64,000 nt of DNA from Heritagella_A intestinalis (lineage in GTDB: Bacteria; Bacillota; Clostridia; Oscillospirales; Acutalibacteraceae), in NCBI GenBank assembly GCA_904418995.1, contig CAJFQF010000003.1:186001-250000 (forward strand), given 5' to 3'. Below, one piece after another: positions 51,300-59,953 of this stretch; within the stretch, counting starts at the first letter, position 1, and the number at the start of each line of letters is the position of its first letter. The notes under the pieces were generated by a model that saw nothing but the letters and a program-made list of their open reading frames with translations, was not told the origin of the DNA and made no database searches. The translations under genes and the position numbers were made by a program.

Positions 51300-52172
51300 A
51301 TGATTTTGACCATTCGCAACGAATACGGCAGCGCCTATGTGGATACCCAGGGAGCCCAGTGGGTGTCTTTTAAGGACGCTCAGGGCCTGGAGCACCTGTG
51401 GCAGGGGGACGCCGCCTATTGGAGCGGACAGGCCCCGGTGCTGTTCCCCATTGTAGGCGCTCTGCGTAACGGCCGCGCCCATATCAAAGACGGGGAATAC
51501 GAGATGAAGCAGCACGGCATTGCCCGGCACCTGGCTTTTGAGGTGACGGAGCAGAAGGAGGATTCTGTCACCCTGACCCTGCGCTCCACCGAGGAGACCA
51601 AAAAGCAGTATCCCTATGACTTTGCCCTGCACATGACCTACCGCTTTGAAGGCCCCCGCATGGTGACGGAATTCAAGGTGGAGAACACCGGCGACGAAGT
51701 GATGCCCTTTGCTCTGGGCGGCCATCCGGCCTTTAATTGCCCCATGGTAGAGGGGGAGACCTTCGAGGATTATGTGGTGGAGTTCGAGAAGCCGGAAACC
51801 GCCCGCTGCCCGGCCATTGAAGGCGCCCTCATCAACTTCAACCACCGCACCACGGTGCTGGAGTATGAGACCACCATCCCCATGCGCCACGAGCTGTTCC
51901 ACACCGACGCCTTGATTTTCGATACCCCCCGTTCCCGGGTGGTGCGCCTGAAGAGCCTGAAAACCGGCCACGGCGTGGAAATGGACTTTGACGACTTCTG
52001 CTATCTGGGCGTCTGGTCCGCCAAGAACGATGCGCCCTTTGTGGCCCTGGAGCCTTGGGCTGGCTGCGCTACCGGCACCGACGAGGACGATGAATTCCTC
52101 CACAAGCGCGCCCTGACCCTTTTGAAGCCCGGCAAGGCTGCAACCTTCGCCTTTGGCGTAAAGGCCCTCTGA
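51300..52172 (+). CDS. Aldose 1-epimerase (mutarotase) family protein
   Basis: A 290-residue beta-sandwich protein of the galactose-mutarotase superfamily, of the YphB/LacX type that lacks a signal peptide. VLFPIVGALRNGR, QHGIARHLAFEV (His) and ALGGHPAFNCP (His) and the late ALEPWAGCATG (Glu) fit the active site. It likely interconverts sugar or sugar-phosphate anomers; substrate unknown. AAAGGAGAAG lies 6 nt before the ATG. Confidence 0.88.
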   Translation: MILTIRNEYGSAYVDTQGAQWVSFKDAQGLEHLWQGDAAYWSGQAPVLFPIVGALRNGRAHIKDGEYEMKQHGIARHLAFEVTEQKEDSVTLTLRSTEETKKQYPYDFALHMTYRFEGPRMVTEFKVENTGDEVMPFALGGHPAFNCPMVEGETFEDYVVEFEKPETARCPAIEGALINFNHRTTVLEYETTIPMRHELFHTDALIFDTPRSRVVRLKSLKTGHGVEMDFDDFCYLGVWSAKNDAPFVALEPWAGCATGTDEDDEFLHKRALTLLKPGKAATFAFGVKAL

Positions 52173-52188
52173 GAGGCATAGAGAAGCC

Positions 52189-52232
52189 AAAAACGCGCTG
52201 TTCCCTGTTTGATAGGGGACAGCGCGTTTTTC
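52189..52232 (+). terminator. Terminator of the epimerase-like gene
   Basis: AAAACGCGCTGTTCCC pairs with GGGGACAGCGCGTTTT, with T-run. Confidence 0.93.
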
Positions 52233-52316
52233 TTTTGCGCAATATGGCCCCAGCACAGCCTGAGGCCCTGGGGGACTGGCTTTCAAAATACTAAGAAAGC
52301 TGAGCTTTATAGCAAA

Positions 52317-52347
52317 ACAAAAAGGGCACCGCGCAAGCGGTGCCCTT
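52317..52347 (-). terminator. Terminator of the sipW-tasA unit
   Basis: On the minus strand AGGGCACCGC and GCGGTGCCCT pair around GCAA-type loop, followed by TTTTTGTTTT. Confidence 0.92.
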
Positions 52348-52381
52348 CGAAGAGCCAGAACTAATTAACTACGCGACTAAA

Positions 52382-52984
52382 TCAAAGCAGCTCAGTTGCG
52401 TTGTTGAAGAAAGAAATAACTGCATCCCACTCTTCCTCGGTGTTGATTCCATCACCGATAGTCTCATCATATTTAGAGAAAATACCCTGAGCCTGGATAG
52501 CCTGAGCAGTTACCTTAATATTTTTCTCTTCGTCAGTACCGTTAGTGGTAGCAGTGCTCAACACAACCTGGTCAAAGAGAGCGTCAGTCGTCTCGGTGGG
52601 TTTGAGGGGCTTATTGTAATAGAAATAACCGTCCTCTTTCAACTCCCAACCCTCGCCCAGTTTATTATCGACGTAATCAGTACGATAAATCATATCCACA
52701 TCGCCGGGCCATTCAACCTTAATACGAACAACAGCGGGGTTATCGCCCACATTGGTAACAGTAGGATCCTTTGCAACAGCCTCGCCAGGATACATATCCT
52801 CAGCTTCGGCTTCGCCCTCTTCATCCCATTTCGGTTCGGTCAAATCGATTTTGACGTTACCAACGGTAAACACGTTGTCGGCAGAGTCGGTGTCCGTGAA
52901 GTAAGCCAGAGAGGAGCCGCCCACTGCCAGCACTGCCATGGAAGCGGCCAGTGCCACAGCCAGAATCTTCTTCTTAGCGTTCAT
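52382..52984 (-). CDS. TasA/camelysin-family secreted protein with SipW-type signal peptide
   Basis: A 200-residue exported protein. Signal peptide (about 1-28, AKKKILAVALAASMAVLAV) is followed by SSLAYFTDTDSADNVFTVGN, the hallmark of TasA/CotN proteins; the rest is a beta-rich fold with many Asp/Glu/Thr. Family members form extracellular fibres of biofilm matrix. ATG 52984 has AAAGGAAG 8 nt upstream. The partner SipW peptidase gene is directly upstream, so processing by it is likely. Confidence 0.9.
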   Translation of the reverse strand: MNAKKKILAVALAASMAVLAVGGSSLAYFTDTDSADNVFTVGNVKIDLTEPKWDEEGEAEAEDMYPGEAVAKDPTVTNVGDNPAVVRIKVEWPGDVDMIYRTDYVDNKLGEGWELKEDGYFYYNKPLKPTETTDALFDQVVLSTATTNGTDEEKNIKVTAQAIQAQGIFSKYDETIGDGINTEEEWDAVISFFNNATELL

Positions 52985-53071
52985 GAACAATACTTCCTTT
53001 CAATTTCTAGAATTGCGATATGTAAACCGGCCTTGTTCACAAACCGGTTATCGCCTGGGGAAATGCCCGCC

Positions 53072-53620
53072 TTATTGCTGGTCGGCGGGAGCTGCAGGGG
53101 AATCGTCCCCTTTTTTGCGGTTCCGGATGCCCTGTACAATATCGGGAACCAGCAGCAGGGCCACAAGCACCACTGCGCACACGATACAAATGTACATTCC
53201 CGGAGGATTCTGAATAAAGTTGGCCACATAGCCCAAATACGGGATGCAGAACACCGGCCGGCCAATCAAATTCTCAAAGTAAACCGGTGCGGGGTCAGCG
53301 TTTTCCACTGCGTCGCCCTTTGTGTAGAAGTTCTGCTCTTCACTGTCGATTTCCACCACCCGGTGGGTGACAACCGTAAGGCTCTCGTCCAGCACATAGG
53401 TGATTGGGTCGCCCACTTCAATCTCGCTGGGCTTCACCGATTCCACATAAATCAGGGAGCCGGTGGGGTAGGTGGGTTCCATACTGCCCGAGAGGATGGT
53501 GAAGCTCTGCAGGCCAAACACCCGGCAGCCTACCAGCAGCAGCGCCATAATCACCACAAACGCCACTATGATGGTAGTGAAAACGCTCCAAATCCTTCTC
53601 AGGGGTTTCGACATCGCCAT
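53072..53620 (-). CDS. sipW: Signal peptidase I, SipW type
   Basis: A 182-residue ER/SipW-type signal peptidase. N-terminal TM (about 12-35), catalytic Ser in ILSGSMEPTYPTGSLIYV, His in place of Lys in VVTHRVVEI (the SipW trait), then a second TM (about 140-165). It releases TasA-type proteins. ATG 53620 is preceded by AAGGTG at 5 nt; the open frame to 53647 has no SD. It is followed 87 nt later by the TasA-like gene. Confidence 0.93.
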   Translation of the reverse strand: MAMSKPLRRIWSVFTTIIVAFVVIMALLLVGCRVFGLQSFTILSGSMEPTYPTGSLIYVESVKPSEIEVGDPITYVLDESLTVVTHRVVEIDSEEQNFYTKGDAVENADPAPVYFENLIGRPVFCIPYLGYVANFIQNPPGMYICIVCAVVLVALLLVPDIVQGIRNRKKGDDSPAAPADQQ

Positions 53621-53754
53621 ATATACACCTTCTGTATGTAAAATCAAAAATCAAAATCATGTAAAGACAAGCTAAGACCCGTTGTATTTACACAATTTGT
53701 ATAAAAAACGAATAATGCATCCCCTTCTGTCAGGGATTTCTATCCGATGGCTTG

Positions 53755-53783
53755 ATTATACTCCTTATGAAAAGGAAAGTCAA
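53755..53783 (-). promoter_or_regulatory. Promoter of sipW-tasA
   Basis: On the minus strand TTGACT, 17-nt spacer, consensus TATAAT. A leader of about 130 nt follows. The 190 nt on the other side (53784-53972) are AT-rich and hold no gene that I can support. Confidence 0.88.
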
Positions 53784-53972
53784 CCATGAAATACAAGAAA
53801 TTTATTATTTTTTTCATGCAGCTCTATGTATTTTCTGGAAAGTGGTGGGTGTAGAGAGAAAATATACCATAGAAACAGAGTGAAAGTTAAAAATCGGGAA
53901 GAGAATTTTTAACTGAAAGATTTTTGTTATAAGATAATTTTGTAAACGGGAAGGGGCTCGCACCACCTTAAT

Positions 53973-54001
53973 AAAAAAGGGAACCCGGGGGTTCCCTTTT
54001 T
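53973..54001 (-). terminator. Terminator of serC-serA
   Basis: Near-perfect palindrome AAAAAGGGAACCC/GGGTTCCCTTTTT about 20 nt past the serA stop. Confidence 0.93.
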
Positions 54002-54021
54002 CGATGGATGTAAAGAGAGTC

Positions 54022-55188
54022 TCAGCGGATGACCCGCACCCGAATAATGGGCTCCATGGCCTCCAGGCTGGTAACGGCGGAATCGGCAAACTCACCGGAA
54101 ACGTCGAAGAGGGTGTAGGCGTATTCGCCCCGGGACATGCTCTGCATGTTCTCGATGTTCACGCCGGCAGCGCCCACAGCACCGGCAAACAGGCTGATGG
54201 TGTTGGGCATATTCCGGTGGAGGATGCAGATGCGGGTGAGGCCGGGCTGCCGGGCCATGCTCACAGCGGGCATATTCACGGAATTGCGGATGTTGCCGTT
54301 TTCCAGATAGTCCTTCAGCTCGTCAGCGGCCATGCTGGCGCAGTTGTCCTCGGATTCCGGCGTGGAAGCGCCCAGGTGGGGGATGGCCGTGACGCCTTCG
54401 GTGCACAGCAGGGCGTCGTCAGGGAAGTCCGTCACATAGGCGGCGGCTTTGCCGCTTTCCAGGGCTGCAATCATGTCGGCGGAGTTCACCAGGCCGCCCC
54501 GGGCAAAGTTCAGGATACGCACGCCGTCCTTCATTTTGGCAAGGCTCTCGGCGCAGATCATGCCCTTGGTTTCGTTATTCTGGGGCAGATGCAGGGTGAT
54601 GTAGTCGCAGTTGGCGTAAATTTCGTCCAGGGAACGGGCGTGGCAGATGTGGCTGGAAAGGCCCCAGGCCGCGTCAACGGACAGGAAGGGGTCATAGCCG
54701 TAAACGGTCATGCCCAGCTTTTGGGCGGCGTTGGCCACCAGCACGCCGATGGCGCCCAAGCCCACAACGCCCAGGGATTTGCCCAGAATTTCAGGGCCCA
54801 CAAAGGCGGATTTGCCTTTCTCCACCAGCTTGCCAACTTGATCGCCCTGGCCCTTGAGGGTCTTGGCCCAGTCCATGCCGGCGGCCACCTTCCGGGAAGC
54901 CAGCAGCAGGCCGCAGAGCACCAGCTCTTTTACGGCGTTGGCGTTGGCGCCGGGGGTGTTGAACACCACGATGCCCTGTTCGCTGCACTTCTCCAGGGGG
55001 ATGTTGTTGACGCCTGCGCCAGCCCGGGCAATGGCCAGCAGCTGCTGGGGCAGCTCCATGTCGTGCATGGCGGCGGAGCGCACCAGTACGGCGTCCGCCT
55101 GGGCCAGGTCGGCCCCGATGGTATAGTTTTCACCCAACCGGTCGGTGCCGGCAGGGCTGATTTTATTCAGGCAATGGATTTGATACAT
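54022..55188 (-). CDS. serA: D-3-phosphoglycerate dehydrogenase
   Basis: A 388-residue NAD-dependent dehydrogenase, first step of serine synthesis (3-phosphoglycerate to 3-phosphohydroxypyruvate). NAD-binding GVVGLGAIG (about 142-150), NARGG-like NFARGGLVN, catalytic HLGAST with His, and a C-terminal ACT domain (SLFAGAVGAAGVNIENM) for feedback. It lies 2 nt after serC in one operon; serB is not in the window. Confidence 0.96.
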   Translation of the reverse strand: MYQIHCLNKISPAGTDRLGENYTIGADLAQADAVLVRSAAMHDMELPQQLLAIARAGAGVNNIPLEKCSEQGIVVFNTPGANANAVKELVLCGLLLASRKVAAGMDWAKTLKGQGDQVGKLVEKGKSAFVGPEILGKSLGVVGLGAIGVLVANAAQKLGMTVYGYDPFLSVDAAWGLSSHICHARSLDEIYANCDYITLHLPQNNETKGMICAESLAKMKDGVRILNFARGGLVNSADMIAALESGKAAAYVTDFPDDALLCTEGVTAIPHLGASTPESEDNCASMAADELKDYLENGNIRNSVNMPAVSMARQPGLTRICILHRNMPNTISLFAGAVGAAGVNIENMQSMSRGEYAYTLFDVSGEFADSAVTSLEAMEPIIRVRVIR

Positions 55189-55190
55189 GA

Positions 55191-56276
55191 TTACAGATTC
55201 TCCTTTTCAAATTGCTCCATGAAGGCCACCAGCTTCTCCACGCCCTCCATAGGCATGGCGTTGTAGATGGAGGCGCGCATACCGCCCACGCTCCGATGGC
55301 CCTTCAGGTTCACAAAGTCGGCAGCGGCGGCTTCCTTGACGAACTTGGCGTCCAGTTCCTCGTTGCCGGTGACAAAGGGCACGTTCATAATGGAGCGGTC
55401 CTCCGGCACCACGGTGCCCTTGAACAGCTTGGAGCGGTCCAGGAAATCATAGAGCAGGCCGGCCTTTTTCTCGTTGATCTTCTTCATTTCTTCCAGGCCG
55501 CCGATCTCATTTTTCAGCCAATCCAGCACCAGCATGGTGATGTAGATGGCATAGCAGGGCGGGGTGTTGAACATGGAGCCGTTGTCGGCGTGGGTCTGAT
55601 AGTTGAACATGGTGGGGGTTTTCTCCATGGCGTGGCCGATGAGGTCCTCCCGGATAATCACCACTGTCAGGCCGGCGGGGCCCATGTTCTTCTGGGCGCC
55701 GGCATAGAGCACGCCGAACTTGGAGACGTCGATGGGCTCGCTGAGGATGCAGGAGGAGACGTCAGCCACCAGAGGCACATTGCCGGTATCGGGCAGGGTG
55801 TGGTACTTCGTGCCGTAGATGGTGTTGTTCATGCAAATATGGAAATAATCCGCGTCCGGGGTAAAGGCAGCGGGGTCCAGCTTGGGGATGTAGGAGAAGG
55901 TCTTATCCTTGGAAGAAGCCACGACATTGACGTTGCCGTAGCGGGCCGCTTCCTTATAGGCCTTGGTGGCCCACTGACCGGTGAGCACATAGTCGGCCTT
56001 GCCGGAACCAGTCATCAGGTTCAGGGGCACCATGGCAAACTGGGAAGAAGCGCCGCCCTGAAGGAACAGCACCTTATAGTTGTCCGGGATGCCCATCACT
56101 TCGCGCAGCAGGCTCTCCGCCGTCTGGATAATGCCGCCATACACTTTAGAACGGTGGGACATTTCCATCACGGACTGGCCGGAGCCCTGGTAATCCAGCA
56201 TTTCATCGGCGGCGCGGCGAAGCACCGGCTCCGGCAGGATGGAGGGGCCGGCAGAGAAATTGTATACACGTTTCAT
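55191..56276 (-). CDS. serC: Phosphoserine aminotransferase
   Basis: A 361-residue PLP aminotransferase, second step of serine synthesis. RVYNFSAGPSILPEPVL at the N-terminus, SHRSKVY, LFLQGGASSQFAMVP, VADVSSCILSEPIDVSKF with the PLP-pocket Asp and GVLYAGAQKNMGPAG with the PLP Lys; GGMRASIYNAMP at the end. ATG 56276 has AGGAGG 8 nt upstream. First gene of serC-serA. Confidence 0.97.
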   Translation of the reverse strand: MKRVYNFSAGPSILPEPVLRRAADEMLDYQGSGQSVMEMSHRSKVYGGIIQTAESLLREVMGIPDNYKVLFLQGGASSQFAMVPLNLMTGSGKADYVLTGQWATKAYKEAARYGNVNVVASSKDKTFSYIPKLDPAAFTPDADYFHICMNNTIYGTKYHTLPDTGNVPLVADVSSCILSEPIDVSKFGVLYAGAQKNMGPAGLTVVIIREDLIGHAMEKTPTMFNYQTHADNGSMFNTPPCYAIYITMLVLDWLKNEIGGLEEMKKINEKKAGLLYDFLDRSKLFKGTVVPEDRSIMNVPFVTGNEELDAKFVKEAAAADFVNLKGHRSVGGMRASIYNAMPMEGVEKLVAFMEQFEKENL

Positions 56277-56334
56277 GGTAAGATACCTCCTGTGCAGCAG
56301 ATTGCAAAAATGCAGTCGAGTGCGGTTTTCTCTC

Positions 56335-56363
56335 ATTATACCGCTTTAGCTTGATGAAGTCAA
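56335..56363 (-). promoter_or_regulatory. Promoter of serC-serA
   Basis: On the minus strand TTGACT, 17-nt spacer, consensus TATAAT, 60 nt before serC. No riboswitch or T-box features could be seen in this short leader. Confidence 0.88.
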
Positions 56364-56532
56364 TCAATTTTCAATCCTTACTGTAGAAAATTTATGACGA
56401 AATTCGGAGGATATGCATAATAAATGGGACAAGCCCGTTTTATATGTTGAAAATTTAAGGCAAAACCACCAATAAGGATCAGGGGTTTCCAAGTCTGAGG
56501 CAAAAAGCTTTGAAAAGTTTCCAGAGGGCGTC

Positions 56533-56561
56533 TGGACTATTTTCATAAGAAATGGTATACT
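56533..56561 (+). promoter_or_regulatory. Promoter of the DRTGG-HATPase-FeS cluster
   Basis: TGGACT (56533-56538), 17-nt spacer, TATACT (56556-56561). The gap 56364-56532 is AT-rich, and I see no gene in it. Confidence 0.65.
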
Positions 56562-56648
56562 TAGTGCAAAAAGTTTCAGTTGTGTTTGCCAGGGAGGCAG
56601 CCGGCTGAAAAAGGCGTCTGACTGAAATAACATAAGGAGGATTTCTCA

Positions 56649-56999
56649 ATGAAGATCAGAGATGTGGCGGCAGTCCTGGAGGCGCAGGTGCTGGTGGAGG
56701 GAAACATGGACACCGAAGTAAAAACCGCCTGCGGCAGCGACATGATGAGCGATGTGCTGGCCTTTGTCAAAGACCAGTCGGTCCTGCTCACCGGCCTGAT
56801 GAATCCCCAGGTGGTGCGCACCGCCGAGATGATGGATATGCACTGCATTGTGTTTGTCCGGGGGAAAGAAGCCGATCCCACGGTGCTGCATCTGGCTGAC
56901 CAAAGGGACATGACAATTTTGCAGACCCGCTACCGGATGTTTACCGCCTGCGGGAAGCTCTATGAAGCGGGGCTGCGGGGAGGATGTGAGCAGGAATGA
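56649..56999 (+). CDS. DRTGG-domain protein (1)
   Basis: A 116-residue single-domain protein that looks like the DRTGG ligand-binding domain (CGSDMMSDVLAFVKDQSVLLTGL, VRTAEMMDMHCIVFVRG). The domain is found in Pta, CBS-pyrophosphatases and free-standing in Clostridia; ligands may be nucleotides. AAGGAGG lies 7 nt before the ATG. First of five coupled genes; 4-nt overlap with the next. Confidence 0.8.
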   Translation: MKIRDVAAVLEAQVLVEGNMDTEVKTACGSDMMSDVLAFVKDQSVLLTGLMNPQVVRTAEMMDMHCIVFVRGKEADPTVLHLADQRDMTILQTRYRMFTACGKLYEAGLRGGCEQE

Positions 57000-57427
57000 G
57001 CGGGCTTTCGTTGCATTATGTGGTCCCGGGGGACGATTTTACCCGGGCCGGCGAGGCTTCCGGAAACGTGAAGCAGAAGCTGAAAAAGCTGGGCTATAAC
57101 CCCGACGCCATCCGCCGGGTAGCCATCGCCATGTATGAGGGGGAAATCAATATGGTCATCCACGCCGGGGGCGGGGAGGCCTTTGTGGATATTTCCCCCG
57201 AGCGGGTGGACATTGTGCTGGAAGATCACGGCCCCGGCATTGCCGATGTGGAAAAGGCCATGCAGGCCGGATATTCCACCGCCCCGGACCAGGTGCGTTC
57301 TCTGGGCTTTGGCGCGGGCATGGGCCTGCCCAATATGAAAAAGTATACCGATGAAATGACCATTGACACCGAGGTAGGGAAGGGCACCACCCTGAAAATG
57401 ACGGTGCTGGTAAACCATCAAAAGTGA
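56996..57427 (+). CDS. RsbW-like HATPase (anti-sigma/serine kinase type)
   Basis: A 143-residue GHKL ATPase domain without histidine-kinase parts. N-box YEGEINMVIHAGGG, G1 DHGPGIADVEKAM, G2 GFGAGMGLPNMKKY. Family members phosphorylate anti-anti-sigma factors, but no STAS protein is nearby. Between a DRTGG and an FeS protein it is more likely a partner in redox signalling. Overlaps both neighbours by 4 nt. Confidence 0.86.
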   Translation: MSGLSLHYVVPGDDFTRAGEASGNVKQKLKKLGYNPDAIRRVAIAMYEGEINMVIHAGGGEAFVDISPERVDIVLEDHGPGIADVEKAMQAGYSTAPDQVRSLGFGAGMGLPNMKKYTDEMTIDTEVGKGTTLKMTVLVNHQK

Positions 57428-58728
57428 ATGGGGGCGAGGGCTTGGACTTGTTTTTCCATTCCGTCACACTGGAAAAGGATCAGTGTGTCGGCTGTACCAA
57501 CTGCATCAAGCGATGTCCCACGGAAGCCATCCGGGTCCGGGACGGGAAAGCGCAAATTATCTCCGAGCGGTGCATTGACTGCGGGGAGTGTATCCGTGTG
57601 TGCCCCCATCACGCCAAAAAGACCAGATTCGACCACATGGACAAATTGCAGGATTTTGAATACACCATCGCCCTGCCGGCGCCGTCCCTCTATGGCCAGT
57701 TCAACAATCTGGACGACATTGATTTTGTCCTCACCGGCCTGAAGGCCCTGGGCTTTGACCATGTGTTTGAGGTCTCCCGGGCCGCGGAGCTGGTGTCCGA
57801 GGCCACCCGGCGGCTCATGGCCCAGGGTTCCCTGCCCCGGCCCCTTATCAGCTCTGCCTGCCCGGCGGTGGTGCGGCTCATCCGGGTGCGCTTCCCGGAT
57901 TTGTGCCCCCATGTGCTGCCCCTGCGCTCTCCCATGGAGACGGCGGCAGGCATGGCCAAGGCGGAGGCCGCAGCCCGCACAGGCTTACCCAAAGAGAAAA
58001 TCGGCTGTTTCTTCATCACGCCCTGCCCCGCCAAGGTGACGGATATCCAGTGCCCCATCGGCGTGGAAAAATCCATGGTGGACGGGGCTTTGGCCATCAG
58101 CGAAATTTTCCCCATCCTCTCCTCCAAAATGGATAAGCTGGAGACAGTGGAGCCTTTGGCCAAGTCGGGGATTATCGGCGTGAGCTGGGCTTCCAGCGGC
58201 GGGGAGTCCGCCGCCCTCCTCAACGACAAATACCTGGCGGCGGACGGCATTGAAAATGTCATCCGTGTATTGGAGGAGCTGGAAGATGAGCGCATCCGGG
58301 AGCTGGACTTTATTGAGCTCAACGCCTGCTCCGGCGGCTGCGTTGGGGGCGTGCTCTGTGTGGAAAACGCCTATGTGGCCAAGGCGCGGCTGCAAAGGCT
58401 GCGCAAATATTTGCCGGTTTCCCAAAACCATCTTCGGGCGGACATCCCCCAGGGCATGAACTGGCAGGAGCCTTTGGAGTTTGCGCCGGTACTCACCCTG
58501 TCCGATGATTTGAGCGAGGCCATGGAGATGATGATGGAAATCGACAATATTTGCGAAAAGTTCCCGGGGCTGGACTGCGGCGCCTGCGGGGCGCCTTCCT
58601 GCCGCTCGTTGGCGGAGGATGTGGTCAAGGGCCAGGCCAAGGAAAGCGACTGCGTGTTCGTCCTCCGGGAGGAAATCCGGCAGATGGCGGACATTTTCAA
58701 GAATATTTCCGGCGAAGACCGAAAATGA
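57424..58728 (+). CDS. [FeFe]-hydrogenase-like iron-sulfur protein, probable sensor
   Basis: A 434-residue protein. Two 2[4Fe-4S] ferredoxin motifs (Cys21, 24, 27, 31 and Cys50, 53, 56, 60), then an H-cluster-type domain with four candidate ligands: Cys146 (SSACPAVV), Cys201 (TPCPAK), Cys302 and Cys306 (NACSGGC). A C-terminal Fe-S domain has CxxCxxxxC (Cys385, 388, 393) plus Cys410. The Cys that carries protons in catalytic hydrogenases (the one just before the first ligand, TSC) is Ala145, as in sensory (HydS-like) enzymes. Start is GTG overlapping the previous stop. Confidence 0.85.
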   Translation: MNGGEGLDLFFHSVTLEKDQCVGCTNCIKRCPTEAIRVRDGKAQIISERCIDCGECIRVCPHHAKKTRFDHMDKLQDFEYTIALPAPSLYGQFNNLDDIDFVLTGLKALGFDHVFEVSRAAELVSEATRRLMAQGSLPRPLISSACPAVVRLIRVRFPDLCPHVLPLRSPMETAAGMAKAEAAARTGLPKEKIGCFFITPCPAKVTDIQCPIGVEKSMVDGALAISEIFPILSSKMDKLETVEPLAKSGIIGVSWASSGGESAALLNDKYLAADGIENVIRVLEELEDERIRELDFIELNACSGGCVGGVLCVENAYVAKARLQRLRKYLPVSQNHLRADIPQGMNWQEPLEFAPVLTLSDDLSEAMEMMMEIDNICEKFPGLDCGACGAPSCRSLAEDVVKGQAKESDCVFVLREEIRQMADIFKNISGEDRK

Positions 58729-58760
58729 GAAGAGAAATCCAACGAGAGGAGTGAGAGCGT

Positions 58761-59108
58761 ATGACCGTACAGGAAATGGCCGAAACGTGCGCCTGGAAGG
58801 TGTTGGCCGGGGAAGACGGCCTGGACCGGGAAGTGGAGGGCTGCTATGCCGGCGACCTGCTGAGCTGGGTCATGGCCCGGGCACAGAGCGGGGATGTGTG
58901 GCTCACGGTCATGGGGAATATCAACGCCATTGCCGTGGCCTCCCTGACAGACTGCGCCTGTATCCTGCTGACGGAATCCGCCGCCCTGGATGAAAACGCC
59001 AAGGCCCGGGCAGAGCAGCAGGGGATTCCGGTGCTCACCACCGAGAAGAATACCTATGAAACGGCGGTGCAGGTGGCGCAGCTCCTGCAATCCGGGGCGT
59101 TGTCATGA
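58761..59108 (+). CDS. DRTGG-domain protein (2)
   Basis: A 115-residue protein of the same kind as the one at 56649 (YAGDLLSWVMARAQSGDVWLTVMG, NINAIAVASLTDCACILLTE). It may form a homo- or heterodimer with it. AGAGGAGTGAGAGCGT precedes the ATG. It overlaps the PHP gene by 4 nt. Confidence 0.8.
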   Translation: MTVQEMAETCAWKVLAGEDGLDREVEGCYAGDLLSWVMARAQSGDVWLTVMGNINAIAVASLTDCACILLTESAALDENAKARAEQQGIPVLTTEKNTYETAVQVAQLLQSGALS

Positions 59109-59821
59109 AGCTGCGGTATGATTTGCACCTGCATTCCTGCCTTTCCCCCTGCGGCGATATGGATATGACCCCCAACAATATAGTGGGCATGGCAAAGCTC
59201 CTGGGATACGACATCATCGCCCTGACCGACCACAATACCTGCCGCAATACCCCGGCAGCAGTACAGGCGGGGGAGCGTCAGGGGCTGGTGGTGGTGCCGG
59301 GCATGGAGCTGTGTACCCGGGAGGAGGCCCACATTGTGTGCCTGTTTCCCACAGCGGAAGCCGCCCTGGCCTTTGGGGAGTGGGTGGAGGCCCATTCTCC
59401 CAACATCCCCAACCGGCCGGATATTTTCGGGGAGCAGCTCATTCTGGACGCAGACGACCAGCCCATTGGCACCCAGGAAAATCTCCTGATTGCGGCGGCG
59501 GATGTGGGTGTTTATCAGGTACCGGAATTGGTGCGCCAGTATGGCGGCACGGCGTTCCCGGCCCATGTGGACAAGGAGGCCTACAGTATCACCGCCAGCC
59601 TGGGCGGCATCCCGGAGGAAATCGGCTTTACCACAGCGGAACTGAGCCCCCGGGCTCACCGGGAAAAGGTGCTGGCCCTGTATCCGGAGCTCCGCTCTAT
59701 GCGGCTGCTTCAGGACAGCGATTCCCACTATCTGGAGAATATGCCGGACCCAGGGCCGGTGTTGGAGCTGGAAGAAAACACCCCGGCCTGCCTCATTGCC
59801 CTGCTGGAATCCCGCCTTTGA
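59105..59821 (+). CDS. PHP-domain phosphoesterase-like protein
   Basis: A 238-residue PHP protein. Metal ligands: DLHLHSCLSPCGD (HxH), ALTDHNTCRN, PGMELCT, FPAHVDK and the late LQDSDSHYLENM (DxH). In this family such proteins hydrolyse nucleoside or sugar phosphates; the substrate here is unknown. It closes the five-gene unit, which ends in a terminator. Confidence 0.9.
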   Translation: MKLRYDLHLHSCLSPCGDMDMTPNNIVGMAKLLGYDIIALTDHNTCRNTPAAVQAGERQGLVVVPGMELCTREEAHIVCLFPTAEAALAFGEWVEAHSPNIPNRPDIFGEQLILDADDQPIGTQENLLIAAADVGVYQVPELVRQYGGTAFPAHVDKEAYSITASLGGIPEEIGFTTAELSPRAHREKVLALYPELRSMRLLQDSDSHYLENMPDPGPVLELEENTPACLIALLESRL

Positions 59822-59829
59822 AAAGAATA

Positions 59830-59869
59830 GAGCCCTCTTGGTTCGGAGTCCCGGGCCAAGAGGGCTTTT
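59830..59869 (+). terminator. Terminator of the DRTGG-PHP unit
   Basis: AGCCCTCTTGG pairs with CCAAGAGGGCT and is followed by TTTG. Confidence 0.88.
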
Positions 59870-59883
59870 GCTGTGTGAATGAT

Positions 59884-59928
59884 GAAAAAGCGCCGCCCTC
59901 CGACACCAAGTATCGAAGGGCGGCGCTC
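59884..59928 (-). terminator. Terminator of the large surface-protein gene
   Basis: AGCGCCGCCCT and AGGGCGGCGCT form an 11-bp stem. On the minus strand it ends with TTTTT. Confidence 0.9.
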
Positions 59929-59953
59929 ATTTTATCAGAGAGAATGAATCCAG

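Noticed and set aside
53786..53854. 22-codon ORF with an SD-like AAAAGGAAAG on the plus strand
   Set aside because: It overlaps the sipW promoter, has no promoter or terminator of its own and is very AT-rich; too weak to call.
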